This document shows, piece after piece, positions 9,508-16,434 of a DNA stretch of 64,000 nucleotides; positions within the stretch are counted from its first letter, which is position 1; the number at the start of each line of letters is the position of its first letter. The stretch covers positions 881,695 to 945,694 of the forward strand of contig JACRMQ010000007.1 of assembly GCA_016214905.1 (NCBI GenBank). The letters are read 5' to 3'. Origin of the DNA: Ignavibacteriales bacterium. Its GTDB lineage: Bacteria; Bacteroidota; Ignavibacteria; UBA10030; SZUA-254. A program made the translations under genes and the position numbers. The notes beneath the pieces are model-generated. The model was not told the origin of the DNA. It searched no databases and was given only the letters and a program-made list of their open reading frames with translations.

Positions 9508-9984
9508 ATGAGTATTATTTCCAAATTTAATCAAACACTCGGCTTCACTAAGAATGAAACCCGGATTATCTTATTTTTGGTTTTAATATTTTTAGCCGGA
9601 ATCGGTATCAAACTCTTTAAATCTTCTTATACATCGAAACCGAGTTATGATTTTTCATCTATTGATTCTGAGTTCTACACGCGTTCTGCTACCGGTGATA
9701 GCGTTTCATCAGAATTAAGTGCAATTGAAAATCAAAAAGATAAATCTACCGGAGGTGATCGTTCGATTTCCAAAGGAAAATATTCAACATCGGTCGACAT
9801 AAATTCAGCATCGATTGCTGAACTGATGGCTTTGCCGGGAATTGGTGAAGGTATAGCCAAGAATATTATCGCATATAGAAAGAGCAATGGAAATTTCAAA
9901 TCTGTTTCCGATTTGAAAAAAGTCGGTGGTATTGGAGATAAGAAGTTCGAAAAATTATTACCGTTAGTTACGGTTGGAAAGTGA
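9508..9984 (+). CDS. Membrane-anchored helix-hairpin-helix protein, ComEA-like
   Basis: This 158-residue protein has one N-terminal membrane segment (about 19-37, rich in I, L, F) and a C-terminal double helix-hairpin-helix domain containing VDINSAS, LMALPGIGEGIAKNI and GGIGDKK. This is the layout of ComEA, the DNA receptor of natural transformation. In FCB bacteria such proteins are often listed only as helix-hairpin-helix proteins. Between lies a Ser/Asp-rich linker of about 55 residues. It sits 3 bases after dnaJ and 3 bases before the next gene. DNA binding is expected from the family; a role in uptake is inference. Confidence 0.85.
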   Translation: MSIISKFNQTLGFTKNETRIILFLVLIFLAGIGIKLFKSSYTSKPSYDFSSIDSEFYTRSATGDSVSSELSAIENQKDKSTGGDRSISKGKYSTSVDINSASIAELMALPGIGEGIAKNIIAYRKSNGNFKSVSDLKKVGGIGDKKFEKLLPLVTVGK

Positions 9985-9987
9985 CAG

Positions 9988-10857
9988 ATGGGAAAAGAAA
10001 TTATAGCCGGAATAAGTTATTCAGGCAACAAAGCGCAAATAGCAGTATGTGAAGTGAGGCCGAAAGAAACTAAGCTGATCTATTTGAATGAGTTTTCGGT
10101 TTCTGCCGGCAACGATTATTGGTACTTAAATAAAATAACTTCACCGGATATCCGACTCTTGAAAAAAGTTTCGAAAGTATCGGTTGCTTTCGATATCAAT
10201 TCGGTTTTGTTACACAGTTTTCCGCTCGATACAAGTTTAAATCAGTCCGAGCAGAACGGGCATGTTCACTGGGAGTTATCGAATTTCATTAAGGGGTATC
10301 AACCGAAGGAATATATATACGATCTGCACACATTGCGTATATCGGCGCGCGAGCAGGTTGCCGATGTCTTGGTCGTGGCAATTCAGCGCTCAAAACTTTT
10401 CGGCATTCAGTGGGTACTCGAATCAAAGAAGATCGAGCTTCATATAGCCGACACCGCGTTTTTCGGAGCGGAACAATCGTTATATGCCGCTTTTCCGGAA
10501 GTGAAATCGAAAACTGTTTGTCTGGCATTAATCGATACGAATGACGTGAGTTTAGGAATTATAATTAACGGCAGAGTCGTAAAGTTCGGGCACAATCAAA
10601 CAACAACCCCTGAAAATATCATCGAATTATTTCAATCGATCAAGGAAGATGAAATTGTATCGGAGATATATCTTTGCGGATCAAACGCTTCGCAGGATAC
10701 CGGAATCGCGTTAAGGAACAAGTTAGGTGTTCACGTGAATATGCTCAATCCTTTTAGAAGTAACATCACAACATCATCATATAAAGAATTCAAACAATTC
10801 GCCGGCAGGGAACACTGCTTTGCGGCCGGAATTGGTGTTGCGTTGAGGAAGAGATGA
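9988..10857 (+). CDS. Actin-like-fold protein of DUF3822/PilM type
   Basis: The 289-residue protein has no catalytic motif I can name. Its pattern of paired beta domains (start IIAGISYSGNKAQIAVCEV, later VCLALIDTNDVSLGIIING, and a C-terminal CFAAGIGVALR) resembles the actin/FtsA/PilM fold. Such a protein next to rsmD is reminiscent of the DUF3822 family of Bacteroidetes. No signal peptide or membrane segment is visible, so it is probably cytosolic. It lies in a tight chain: 3 bases after the ComEA-like gene and 1 base before rsmD. A structural or scaffold role is possible, but the function is unknown. Confidence 0.75.
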   Translation: MGKEIIAGISYSGNKAQIAVCEVRPKETKLIYLNEFSVSAGNDYWYLNKITSPDIRLLKKVSKVSVAFDINSVLLHSFPLDTSLNQSEQNGHVHWELSNFIKGYQPKEYIYDLHTLRISAREQVADVLVVAIQRSKLFGIQWVLESKKIELHIADTAFFGAEQSLYAAFPEVKSKTVCLALIDTNDVSLGIIINGRVVKFGHNQTTTPENIIELFQSIKEDEIVSEIYLCGSNASQDTGIALRNKLGVHVNMLNPFRSNITTSSYKEFKQFAGREHCFAAGIGVALRKR

Positions 10858-10858
10858 A

Positions 10859-11425
10859 ATGAGAATTATTACAGGGAAATATAAAGGGAGAGTGCTTGAG
10901 ACATTGCCGGATAAATCTGTAAGACCTGCGACAGATAGAGTGAAGACAACGATTTTCGATATGCTTCAGAACAGATTGGGATTGAAAGGTATTCTTGTGC
11001 TCGATATGTTCGCAGGAAGTGGAAGTTTGGGATTCGAAGCATTGAGCCGGGGGGCGGGAAAAGTTGTTTTCGTCGACGAAATGGAAGAGATCCTGGATGT
11101 GATGGAAAAAAACGCGGAAACACTCAACTGCATTCCCGATACTGAAATCATACGGAGCGATGCTATGAGTTACATAGAAAAATCGAACAGATCATTCGAT
11201 CTCATATTCGCGGATCCGCCTTACGCGTATGAACGATTAAGCGAGATTCCGCGAATCATCTTTGAAAAGAAAATTTTAAATACAGACGGTTATTTGATAA
11301 TCGAGCATTCCAAGCGGACAGCATTCGAGCCGTCGCCGCTATATTCGCTTGCGGTGCAAAAGGAATTCGGCAACACGAGAGTGAGTTTCTTTGTTCATCA
11401 TAAATTGAATGGAGATGAGGCATGA
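10859..11425 (+). CDS. rsmD: 16S rRNA (guanine(966)-N(2))-methyltransferase RsmD
   Basis: RsmD methylates G966 of 16S rRNA, using S-adenosylmethionine, late in 30S assembly. The 188-residue protein starts with the family signature MRIITGKYKGR and the RPATDRVK stretch. The SAM-binding loop is VLDMFAGSGSLGFEALSRGA, and the catalytic motif is FADPPY (DPPY). The gene overlaps coaD by 4 bases (ATGA), the common bacterial rsmD-coaD pair. Nothing is unusual. Confidence 0.96.
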   Translation: MRIITGKYKGRVLETLPDKSVRPATDRVKTTIFDMLQNRLGLKGILVLDMFAGSGSLGFEALSRGAGKVVFVDEMEEILDVMEKNAETLNCIPDTEIIRSDAMSYIEKSNRSFDLIFADPPYAYERLSEIPRIIFEKKILNTDGYLIIEHSKRTAFEPSPLYSLAVQKEFGNTRVSFFVHHKLNGDEA

Positions 11426-11898
11426 AGACAGCGATATATCCGGGAACATTCGATCCTATAACCTTCGGTCATCTCGATGTCATTGAACGGGCAAGCGGAA
11501 TGTTCGATAAAGTGATTGTAATGGTTGCCCGCAACAATTCAAAAACTCCTCTGTTCGGAGTTGAAGAACGGATGAAGATGATTAAAGAGGCGGTGAAGAA
11601 AATTAAAAATGTTACTGTTGAAAGTTACGACGGATTGCTCGTAGACTTTGCACGGAAGAAAAAAGCGAAGGCAATTGTCCGCGGATTACGCGCTATTTCG
11701 GATTTTGAGTATGAATTCCAGATGGCTTTGATGAACCGTAAACTTGCTAACGAGGTTACAACTGTCTTCCTTATGCCACACGAGAAATATACTTATCTGA
11801 ATTCAAGCATCGTACGTGAGATCGCAAGAATGGGGGGAGATGTATCGGGATTTGTGCCGGTGAGTGTGAAGAAAGCACTGTTGAAGAAAATTAAATAA
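11422..11898 (+). CDS. coaD: Phosphopantetheine adenylyltransferase
   Basis: CoaD converts 4'-phosphopantetheine and ATP to dephospho-CoA, the penultimate step of coenzyme A synthesis. At 158 residues it has the usual size. It has the nucleotidyltransferase signature GTFDPITFGH, an RGLRAISDFEYE stretch and a C-terminal SSIVREIARMGGDVS. It overlaps rsmD. It is intact, but an 80-base piece of its early coding region is copied, with seven differences, at 15831-15910. Confidence 0.97.
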   Translation: MKTAIYPGTFDPITFGHLDVIERASGMFDKVIVMVARNNSKTPLFGVEERMKMIKEAVKKIKNVTVESYDGLLVDFARKKKAKAIVRGLRAISDFEYEFQMALMNRKLANEVTTVFLMPHEKYTYLNSSIVREIARMGGDVSGFVPVSVKKALLKKIK

Positions 11899-11918
11899 TA
11901 ACCAACCATTTTACATTC

Positions 11919-12037
11919 TTCGTCATGCTGAGTGATCATGAGCGGAGCCGAATGACGAACCATACACTGAGCAATTCTGTGTCTATCCCTAGACGGACTT
12001 TTTTCCGTCCTTGTTTGGACGGGACTCGGGAAAACGA
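11919..12037. repeat. Palindromic intergenic repeat cluster
   Basis: The gap between coaD and tyrA is filled with inverted repeats. TTCGTCAT (11919-11926) pairs with ATGACGAA (11952-11959) around a CTGAG...CGGAG core, a motif resembling the small palindromic elements seen in many FCB genomes. Next come CCGTCC/GGACGG (12005-12022) and CTCG/CGAG (12026-12037). One of them may serve to terminate coaD, though no clean T run follows. Confidence 0.5.
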
Positions 12038-12048
12038 GACAACTAATT

Positions 12049-12858
12049 TCAGCATTTATCTTTATTACCGTTTTCACCTGTCGATAGTTGAATATTCTCC
12101 CTCAACGTCTTAAAGAAACGCAGCGCCTCATCTGTGTCGCGGTTCTTCACAATATGCCATAAGAAATTCAACCGATTATTTATTTTTTCCAACTGAGCAA
12201 GTGAATTGGGATTGAAAATAATTTCTGCTAACAAGAAATCATCCTCAGATAGCAATCCTCTTGCAACCTCAAGATGCCGCTTGAAGGTTGTTCCCGGTAC
12301 GGTATCCGTACTCACGCATGAAGAAAAAACCATCGATGAAACGAATGGAAGTGTAAGCGAGTATGCCATCATCACGTCATGTTCGCTGAATGAGTATTCG
12401 AATATATTAACACCGAGCTGCTGAAAGAGTTTATGGAAAAATTCTTTTCCTTCGTTATTCGATTCACGAATGATGACCGCGTTTTCATGCCGCAGTTCGG
12501 TAAGCGTTGCGAATGTCGGGCCGAACATTGGATGCAGCGATACGAAGCGATAACCTGCCTCACGGTAAAAAGCCGGTAAATCTGTTTTCACGGAAGCAAC
12601 ATCGCAGAGCATACAATCTTTAGGAAGGTACTGAAGAATTGTCCGGAAGCTATCTATTGTGTTCTGCAAACTCACACTGTTTATAAGTATTTGTGGCTCT
12701 ACTTCTTTAATTTGGTTGGGGGCGTTCAAGATATTAACTCCAACCACCTTTTTGCATTTGCTTATATCAGGATCATAAACTGTGACTTCATGCTCTTCGG
12801 TGAGTTCGTTTGCTAACCACGATCCCATTTTCCCGAATCCTAAAATACAAATTTTCAT
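12049..12858 (-). CDS. tyrA: Prephenate dehydrogenase-like protein
   Basis: This 269-residue protein has an N-terminal Rossmann fold (LGFGKMGSWLA) and the prephenate dehydrogenase feature SLHPMFGPT, where the histidine acts in catalysis. The enzyme oxidises and decarboxylates prephenate to 4-hydroxyphenylpyruvate, the tyrosine branch. It has no fused chorismate mutase, which is supplied by the neighbouring pheA. The ATG overlaps the end of pheA by 4 bases, so the two are translationally coupled. It is the last gene of the operon controlled by the leader at 14932-15003. Arogenate as substrate cannot be excluded from sequence alone. Confidence 0.88.
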   Translation of the reverse strand: MKICILGFGKMGSWLANELTEEHEVTVYDPDISKCKKVVGVNILNAPNQIKEVEPQILINSVSLQNTIDSFRTILQYLPKDCMLCDVASVKTDLPAFYREAGYRFVSLHPMFGPTFATLTELRHENAVIIRESNNEGKEFFHKLFQQLGVNIFEYSFSEHDVMMAYSLTLPFVSSMVFSSCVSTDTVPGTTFKRHLEVARGLLSEDDFLLAEIIFNPNSLAQLEKINNRLNFLWHIVKNRDTDEALRFFKTLRENIQLSTGENGNKDKC

Positions 12859-13913
12859 ATTTTTGCTCCTTTGTAAAATCCCAAGTTTTTGAAATCGGCT
12901 GTTAATCGTTCCACTTTCTTTATAGTTTCGAGCACTTTTGAGTCTTCCGGGTTTACTTGAAAGTCGATAAGAAACCCGAAGGCACCCGGATTTTTTCTTA
13001 TAGGTCTCGATTCAATACGGGTGAGATTTATTTGATTGTCGGCAAAAACTTTCAGTATATCAAACAGCGCACCCACGTGATGACGAGTCGAGAACGATAT
13101 GGTACATTTATCCGAATCACCGTCAATTTCTTCGAGAGAGAGCAGAACGAAGCGAGTAGAATTTTCGTGATTGTCTTCAATATTTTCTTTCACGATTTCA
13201 AGTCCGTGAATATCGGCAGCCAAACTGCTCGCGATAACACCGGCGGAACGCTGTCCTTCGTTTCTCAGCCACCGTGCAGCACCTGCCGTATCGAAAAATG
13301 GCCGCGCTTCGAGTTTGTTGCGATAGAGAAATGAACGGCATTGTGCCAATGCCTGTGGATGAGAATAAACTGCGCGAATTTCCTGATGGTCAACACCCGG
13401 CAGCGCTAACAGATTATGATGAATTGGAATGATGATCTCGCCTGTAATCTTCAGATCGCTTTCAATCAGCAAGTCGTTGACTTCATTCACGGAACCTTCA
13501 ATAGAATTTTCAATTGGCACTAAACCGCAATCTAGTTCTTTATTCACAACGCCCGAGAATACGTCGTTGAATTCGAAACATGGTATGGCAACCATATCAT
13601 GCGAGAGTTTATGGATCGCAATCTCGCTCCACGCCCCGTGTTCACCCTGGAACCCCACTAACTTCATATTTTTTGTCTGAAGCTCACGACTTTCTGTCAT
13701 TATCGCTTTGAACATGTCGATGATAAACTTATGGTCGAGGACGGCAAACTCCTGGGAAGTTACATTGTGTAGAATTTTTTGTTCTCTTTCGGGGTCGATG
13801 ACTGATTCTTTATGTTTGCCAGCTTGAAGCGCATATTCCATTCGTTGGTGCAGCAAATTAACTATCTGCGTATCGAGATGGTCAATCTTGTTTCTTATAT
13901 CTTTTGAATTCAT
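12855..13913 (-). CDS. pheA: Bifunctional chorismate mutase / prephenate dehydratase
   Basis: The protein first turns chorismate into prephenate and then prephenate into phenylpyruvate. Residues 1-~85 are an AroQ-type mutase helix bundle (RNKIDHLDTQIVNLLHQRM). From about 95 the dehydratase begins (VGFQGEHGAWSE) and includes CGLVPIENSIEGSV and the substrate-binding threonine in ENSTRFVLLS. A C-terminal ACT domain (about 275-345) carries the ESRP motif in TRIESRPIR, used for phenylalanine feedback. At 352 residues it is complete. It starts 3 bases after the intended stop of the broken DAHP synthase gene. Confidence 0.95.
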   Translation of the reverse strand: MNSKDIRNKIDHLDTQIVNLLHQRMEYALQAGKHKESVIDPEREQKILHNVTSQEFAVLDHKFIIDMFKAIMTESRELQTKNMKLVGFQGEHGAWSEIAIHKLSHDMVAIPCFEFNDVFSGVVNKELDCGLVPIENSIEGSVNEVNDLLIESDLKITGEIIIPIHHNLLALPGVDHQEIRAVYSHPQALAQCRSFLYRNKLEARPFFDTAGAARWLRNEGQRSAGVIASSLAADIHGLEIVKENIEDNHENSTRFVLLSLEEIDGDSDKCTISFSTRHHVGALFDILKVFADNQINLTRIESRPIRKNPGAFGFLIDFQVNPEDSKVLETIKKVERLTADFKNLGFYKGAKI

Positions 13914-13916
13914 GAT

Positions 13917-14761
13917 TTATCCTTTCGAAATATTTTTTGTGCTTGATAACGATAAATTTTCTATTCTGAATTTCGCGAGCGCGCGCACCTTTTTGACTAA
14001 CTCCGAAAATTGTTTTGGAGTCAGTGCTTGTTCTTTATCGCTGAGTGCTTCACTTGGATTACGGTGGACTTAGATAATCATACCATCAGCACCTGCGGCA
14101 ATTGATGCGAGACTCATTGGCTCTATTAAACTGACTTTACCGGTACCGTGTGTAGGGTCAGTGATACAGGGAGGTGGGTGAGTTCTTTCACTGCCGGCAC
14201 GGCGCTGATATCGAGTGTGTTGCGTGTATAAGTTTCAAACGAACGAATTCCGCGCTCGCAAAGAACGACATTTGTATTTCCTTCACTCATAATATACTCG
14301 GCACAATTTAACCACTCTTCTAAAGTTGAGTACATACTGCGCTTCAGCAAAATTGGTTTGTTTGTTTTCCCGACTTCTTTGAGGAGTGAAAAATTCTGCA
14401 TGTTGCGCGCACCGATTTGAATCATGTCGGCAAACTCGGCGACCCATGAAACGTCTCTCGTATCCAGAACTTCCGTCGCAAAAGGTAAACCTGTTACTTC
14501 TCTTGCTTTAGCAAGAATCTTCAAACCTTGTAAACCTAAACCTTGAAAAGCGTACGGTGAAGTTCGCGGTTTAAACGCCCCACCACGCAACATATCGGCA
14601 CCGGCTTCTTTTACAGCAGCGGCTGTCTCAAGCATTTGCGCTTCGCTCTCAACGCTGCAAGGTCCGGCAATGATGATGAGACCTGCACCAAATCCGACAT
14701 TTCTAACCGATACGATAGAGCGCTGACGTTGATTCAATGCTGCAAGTTTTAGATTAGTCAT
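13917..14761 (-). pseudogene. aroF: DAHP synthase, AroA-beta type, disrupted by a frameshift and a stop
   Basis: The intact first 200 or so codons encode 3-deoxy-7-phosphoheptulonate synthase, the entry enzyme of aromatic synthesis ([42 protein letters not shown]). At about 14165 the frame slips: a missing base after LPV sends it to a stop at 14126-14128. Reading on in the next frame restores the family's end: [30 protein letters not shown], then TAA (14070-14072) where glutamate of IIEVHPNP is expected, then VH, an Arg for the usual Pro, NPSEALSDKEQAL and on to a stop 3 bases before pheA. Three lesions in one region argue for decay, but assembly errors are possible. The truncated product lacks the DPTHGTGK motif. 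An AGAGG precedes the ATG. Confidence 0.88.
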
Positions 14762-14871
14762 AAATTATCCTCTTTAGTTACTAAAACAATATTCGTTTTC
14801 AATAATAAAGGATAAAAAAGAGACAGGTCAATGAGCACGTTCTGTTTCCCTCCACAATTTTCATTCAAATG

Positions 14872-14909
14872 AAAAAGGTGGAAGTGCGACTGTCTGCATT
14901 TCCACCTTT
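14872..14909 (-). terminator. Attenuator terminator of the Phe/Tyr operon
   Basis: On the minus strand AAAGGTGGAA and TTCCACCTTT form a perfect 10-base-pair stem, with an inner TGC/GCA pairing, and run into TTTTTC. It lies between the leader peptide and the DAHP synthase gene. Just upstream, CTCGTT tag AACGAG (about 14913-14927) forms a second hairpin. The segment TTCACC can pair either within it or with GGTGGA of the terminator, which are the mutually exclusive structures expected of an attenuator. Confidence 0.8.
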
Positions 14910-14931
14910 GGTGAATCTCGTTCTAAACGAG

Positions 14932-15003
14932 TTACCTTAGCGAAAGCGCACAATCACGCGCCCGCGTAAAGTAATAAAAGTAATATCGTTTAAACATTGA
15001 CAT
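14932..15003 (-). CDS. Phe/Tyr leader peptide of the aromatic operon
   Basis: A 23-codon frame (or 21 codons from the second ATG at 14997) starts just after the promoter. It contains an uninterrupted YYFYYF block at residues 7-12, with a further Phe at residue 4, and ends at TAA where the hairpin region begins. Four Tyr and three Phe in 23 residues, in front of the genes for Phe and Tyr synthesis, is the hallmark of ribosome-mediated attenuation. Low charged tRNA-Phe or tRNA-Tyr would stall the ribosome and alter folding downstream. No strong Shine-Dalgarno is seen; the first ATG lies only some 7 bases from the predicted transcript start. It is too short for standard gene calling. Confidence 0.82.
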   Translation of the reverse strand: MSMFKRYYFYYFTRARDCALSLR

Positions 15004-15016
15004 AATTAACTTATTT

Positions 15017-15045
15017 ATTATAAACAATCTGCTGCAAAATGTCAA
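15017..15045 (-). promoter_or_regulatory. Consensus sigma-70-type promoter of the Phe/Tyr operon
   Basis: On the minus strand TTGACA (15045-15040) and TATAAT (15022-15017) are separated by exactly 17 bases. Both hexamers are perfect matches to the general bacterial consensus. The start of transcription should be near 15010, directly before the leader peptide. Confidence 0.85.
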
Positions 15046-15074
15046 GCCATTTCACTTTTTATCATTTCTGATCT

Positions 15075-15146
15075 AACTTTTAAGTTCGCGGCTATCTTAC
15101 AAATGAAACTTTAAGTTTCTACAAGTTGTTTTCATATAAAACAACT
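15075..15146 (+). promoter_or_regulatory. Three palindromes upstream of the F420-reductase-like gene
   Basis: Three perfect palindromes stand in a row before the gene at 15167: AACTTTTAAGTT (15075-15086), GAAACTTTAAGTTTC (15105-15119) and AGTTGTTTT-5-AAAACAACT (15124-15146). The first two share the ACTT(T)TAAGT core. They look like operator sites for a dimeric regulator. The third could also fold in the mRNA. No regulator gene is adjacent. Confidence 0.45.
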
Positions 15147-15166
15147 ATCAAACAAAAGGAGAATAA

Positions 15167-15817
15167 ATGATCAAGAAAATTGGAATTATCGGATCCGGTA
15201 CTGTGGGTCAAACATTGGCTAACGGATTCATCAAGCATCAATATGAAGTCATGCTGGGAACAAATACCCAGAGCAAATACGAAGAACTGAAGAACAAAAT
15301 CAACAACAAAGCACGCGTTGGCTCGTTTGCCGAAACTGCTGCGTTCGGTGATATGCTTATAATTGCGACTAAAGGGAGTGCCGCAGAAGTTGTGATTAAA
15401 TCAATATGGATTGGTGCCATTAAAGGAAAAACTATTATCGATACTACCAATCCCATCTCCGACACCCCGCCGGTAAATGGTGTTATACAGTATTACACCT
15501 CACCCAATGAATCTCTGATGGAACGTTTACAAAAGCTTGCGCCGGGAGCAAAGTTTGTGAAGGCGTTTAGTTCTATCGGCAGTGCGTTGATGGTGAATCC
15601 CAATTTTGGTGGCATGAAACCAACTATGTTTTTTTGCGGAAACGATGAAGGAGCAAAAGCTGAAGTGAAAACAATACTCACGCAATTTGGTTTTGAGCCG
15701 GAAGACATGGGCAAGGCAGAAGCGGCACGCGCCATAGAACCGCTTGCAATGCTTTGGTGCATTCCGGGATTTTTAAATAATCAGTGGATGCATGCGTTTA
15801 AGTTACTTAAGAAATAA
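15167..15817 (+). CDS. NAD(P)-binding protein, F420-dependent NADP reductase-like
   Basis: The 216-residue protein starts with a Rossmann dinucleotide loop (IGIIGSGTVGQTLANGF) and follows the pattern of the NADPH-dependent F420 reductase / P5C-reductase N-domain family: a LIIATKG strand, IDTTNPIS and VKAFSSIGSALM. Members transfer hydride between NADP and a flavin-like cofactor or a small substrate. Many FCB copies lack F420, so the true substrate is unknown. It has a strong ribosome site (AAAGGAG, 15155-15161) and three upstream palindromes. It is transcribed away from the aromatic operon. A decayed coaD fragment lies right behind it. Confidence 0.82.
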   Translation: MIKKIGIIGSGTVGQTLANGFIKHQYEVMLGTNTQSKYEELKNKINNKARVGSFAETAAFGDMLIIATKGSAAEVVIKSIWIGAIKGKTIIDTTNPISDTPPVNGVIQYYTSPNESLMERLQKLAPGAKFVKAFSSIGSALMVNPNFGGMKPTMFFCGNDEGAKAEVKTILTQFGFEPEDMGKAEAARAIEPLAMLWCIPGFLNNQWMHAFKLLKK

Positions 15818-16110
15818 ATGGCTTAGCGGGCGGGCAAGCGGCTTGTTCGATAAAGTGATTGTAATGGTTGCCTGCTACAGTTCAAAAACTCCACTGTTCG
15901 GCGTTGAAGATGAAATTTAGGTAAAGTTTTATTATTTTTGCTCCTGCACTAAAAGCAAGTCTATTGACGTTTAGTGCCACTAAACGCTAACGGAGTGGCG
16001 TTTGGTACATCAAGGAATTCATGACCAACCTTGCGAAGGTTTCTGTAGATAAACAAAATCAACCTTCGCAGTGTAGCCTAAAACCGGATACCATGAACGT
16101 GCGGGGTAAG
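15818..16110. repeat. Gene-poor region with decayed palindromic repeats
   Basis: Besides the coaD fragment this stretch holds a GTTTAGTG/CACTAAAC palindrome (15969-15985), a related piece GGAGTGGCGTTTGG just after it, AACCTTGCGAAGGTT (16027-16041) and TGCGAAGGTT/AACCTTCGCA (16032-16041 with 16061-16070). No open frame is convincing. It looks like a site that collects small repeats and broken copies. Confidence 0.55.
15831..15913 (+). pseudogene. Fragment of coaD (partial duplication)
   Basis: Bases 15831-15910 match coaD bases 11488-11567 with 7 differences in 80 by direct alignment. The segment corresponds to the codons for RASGMFDKVIVMVARNNS and the residues that follow. After it the match is lost through a small deletion. 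It begins 13 bases after the stop of the preceding gene and has no start codon of its own. It cannot be functional; it records a local duplication from 4.3 kb away. Confidence 0.88.
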
Positions 16111-16139
16111 TTGACAATGATAAAAATACTTCATAGATT
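16111..16139 (+). promoter_or_regulatory. Promoter of the DUF5678-retropepsin pair
   Basis: TTGACA (16111-16116) is followed after 17 bases by TAGATT (16134-16139). The -35 is perfect and the -10 matches four of six positions. Transcription would start near 16146, about 34 bases before the ATG at 16180. Confidence 0.6.
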
Positions 16140-16179
16140 AATAGTAGAATTTCAGTAAATCTTATCTAAAAACCTTAAA

Positions 16180-16434
16180 ATGCTTGAAAAAGAATTCAAA
16201 TATTACAAAGATCATCAAAACGAGCTAATTGAAAAATACGACGGTAAATTTATCGTTATCCGATGTGAACGTGTAGTTGGCGCTTATGATACCGAGTTAG
16301 AGGCTTATAATACAGCTAAAAAGGAATTTGAAATTGGATCGTTTCTAATTCAACGATGTTCACCCGGTAAAAATAGCTATACCCAGAGATTTCATTCAAG
16401 GGTTACTTTTAGAAACCAACCCGTTATTCGATAA
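16180..16434 (+). CDS. DUF5678 family protein
   Basis: This 84-residue protein has the DUF5678 pattern: an aromatic start (FKYYKDHQNEL), KYDGKFIVIRCERVVGAY and an EAYNTAKKEFE helix, ending in FHSRVTF. The family is small and of unknown function, common next to retropepsin-like proteases. Here the stop overlaps the protease start by one base (TAATG), so translation is coupled. It has no signal peptide. Whether it is a substrate, inhibitor or adaptor of the protease is not known. Confidence 0.75.
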   Translation: MLEKEFKYYKDHQNELIEKYDGKFIVIRCERVVGAYDTELEAYNTAKKEFEIGSFLIQRCSPGKNSYTQRFHSRVTFRNQPVIR

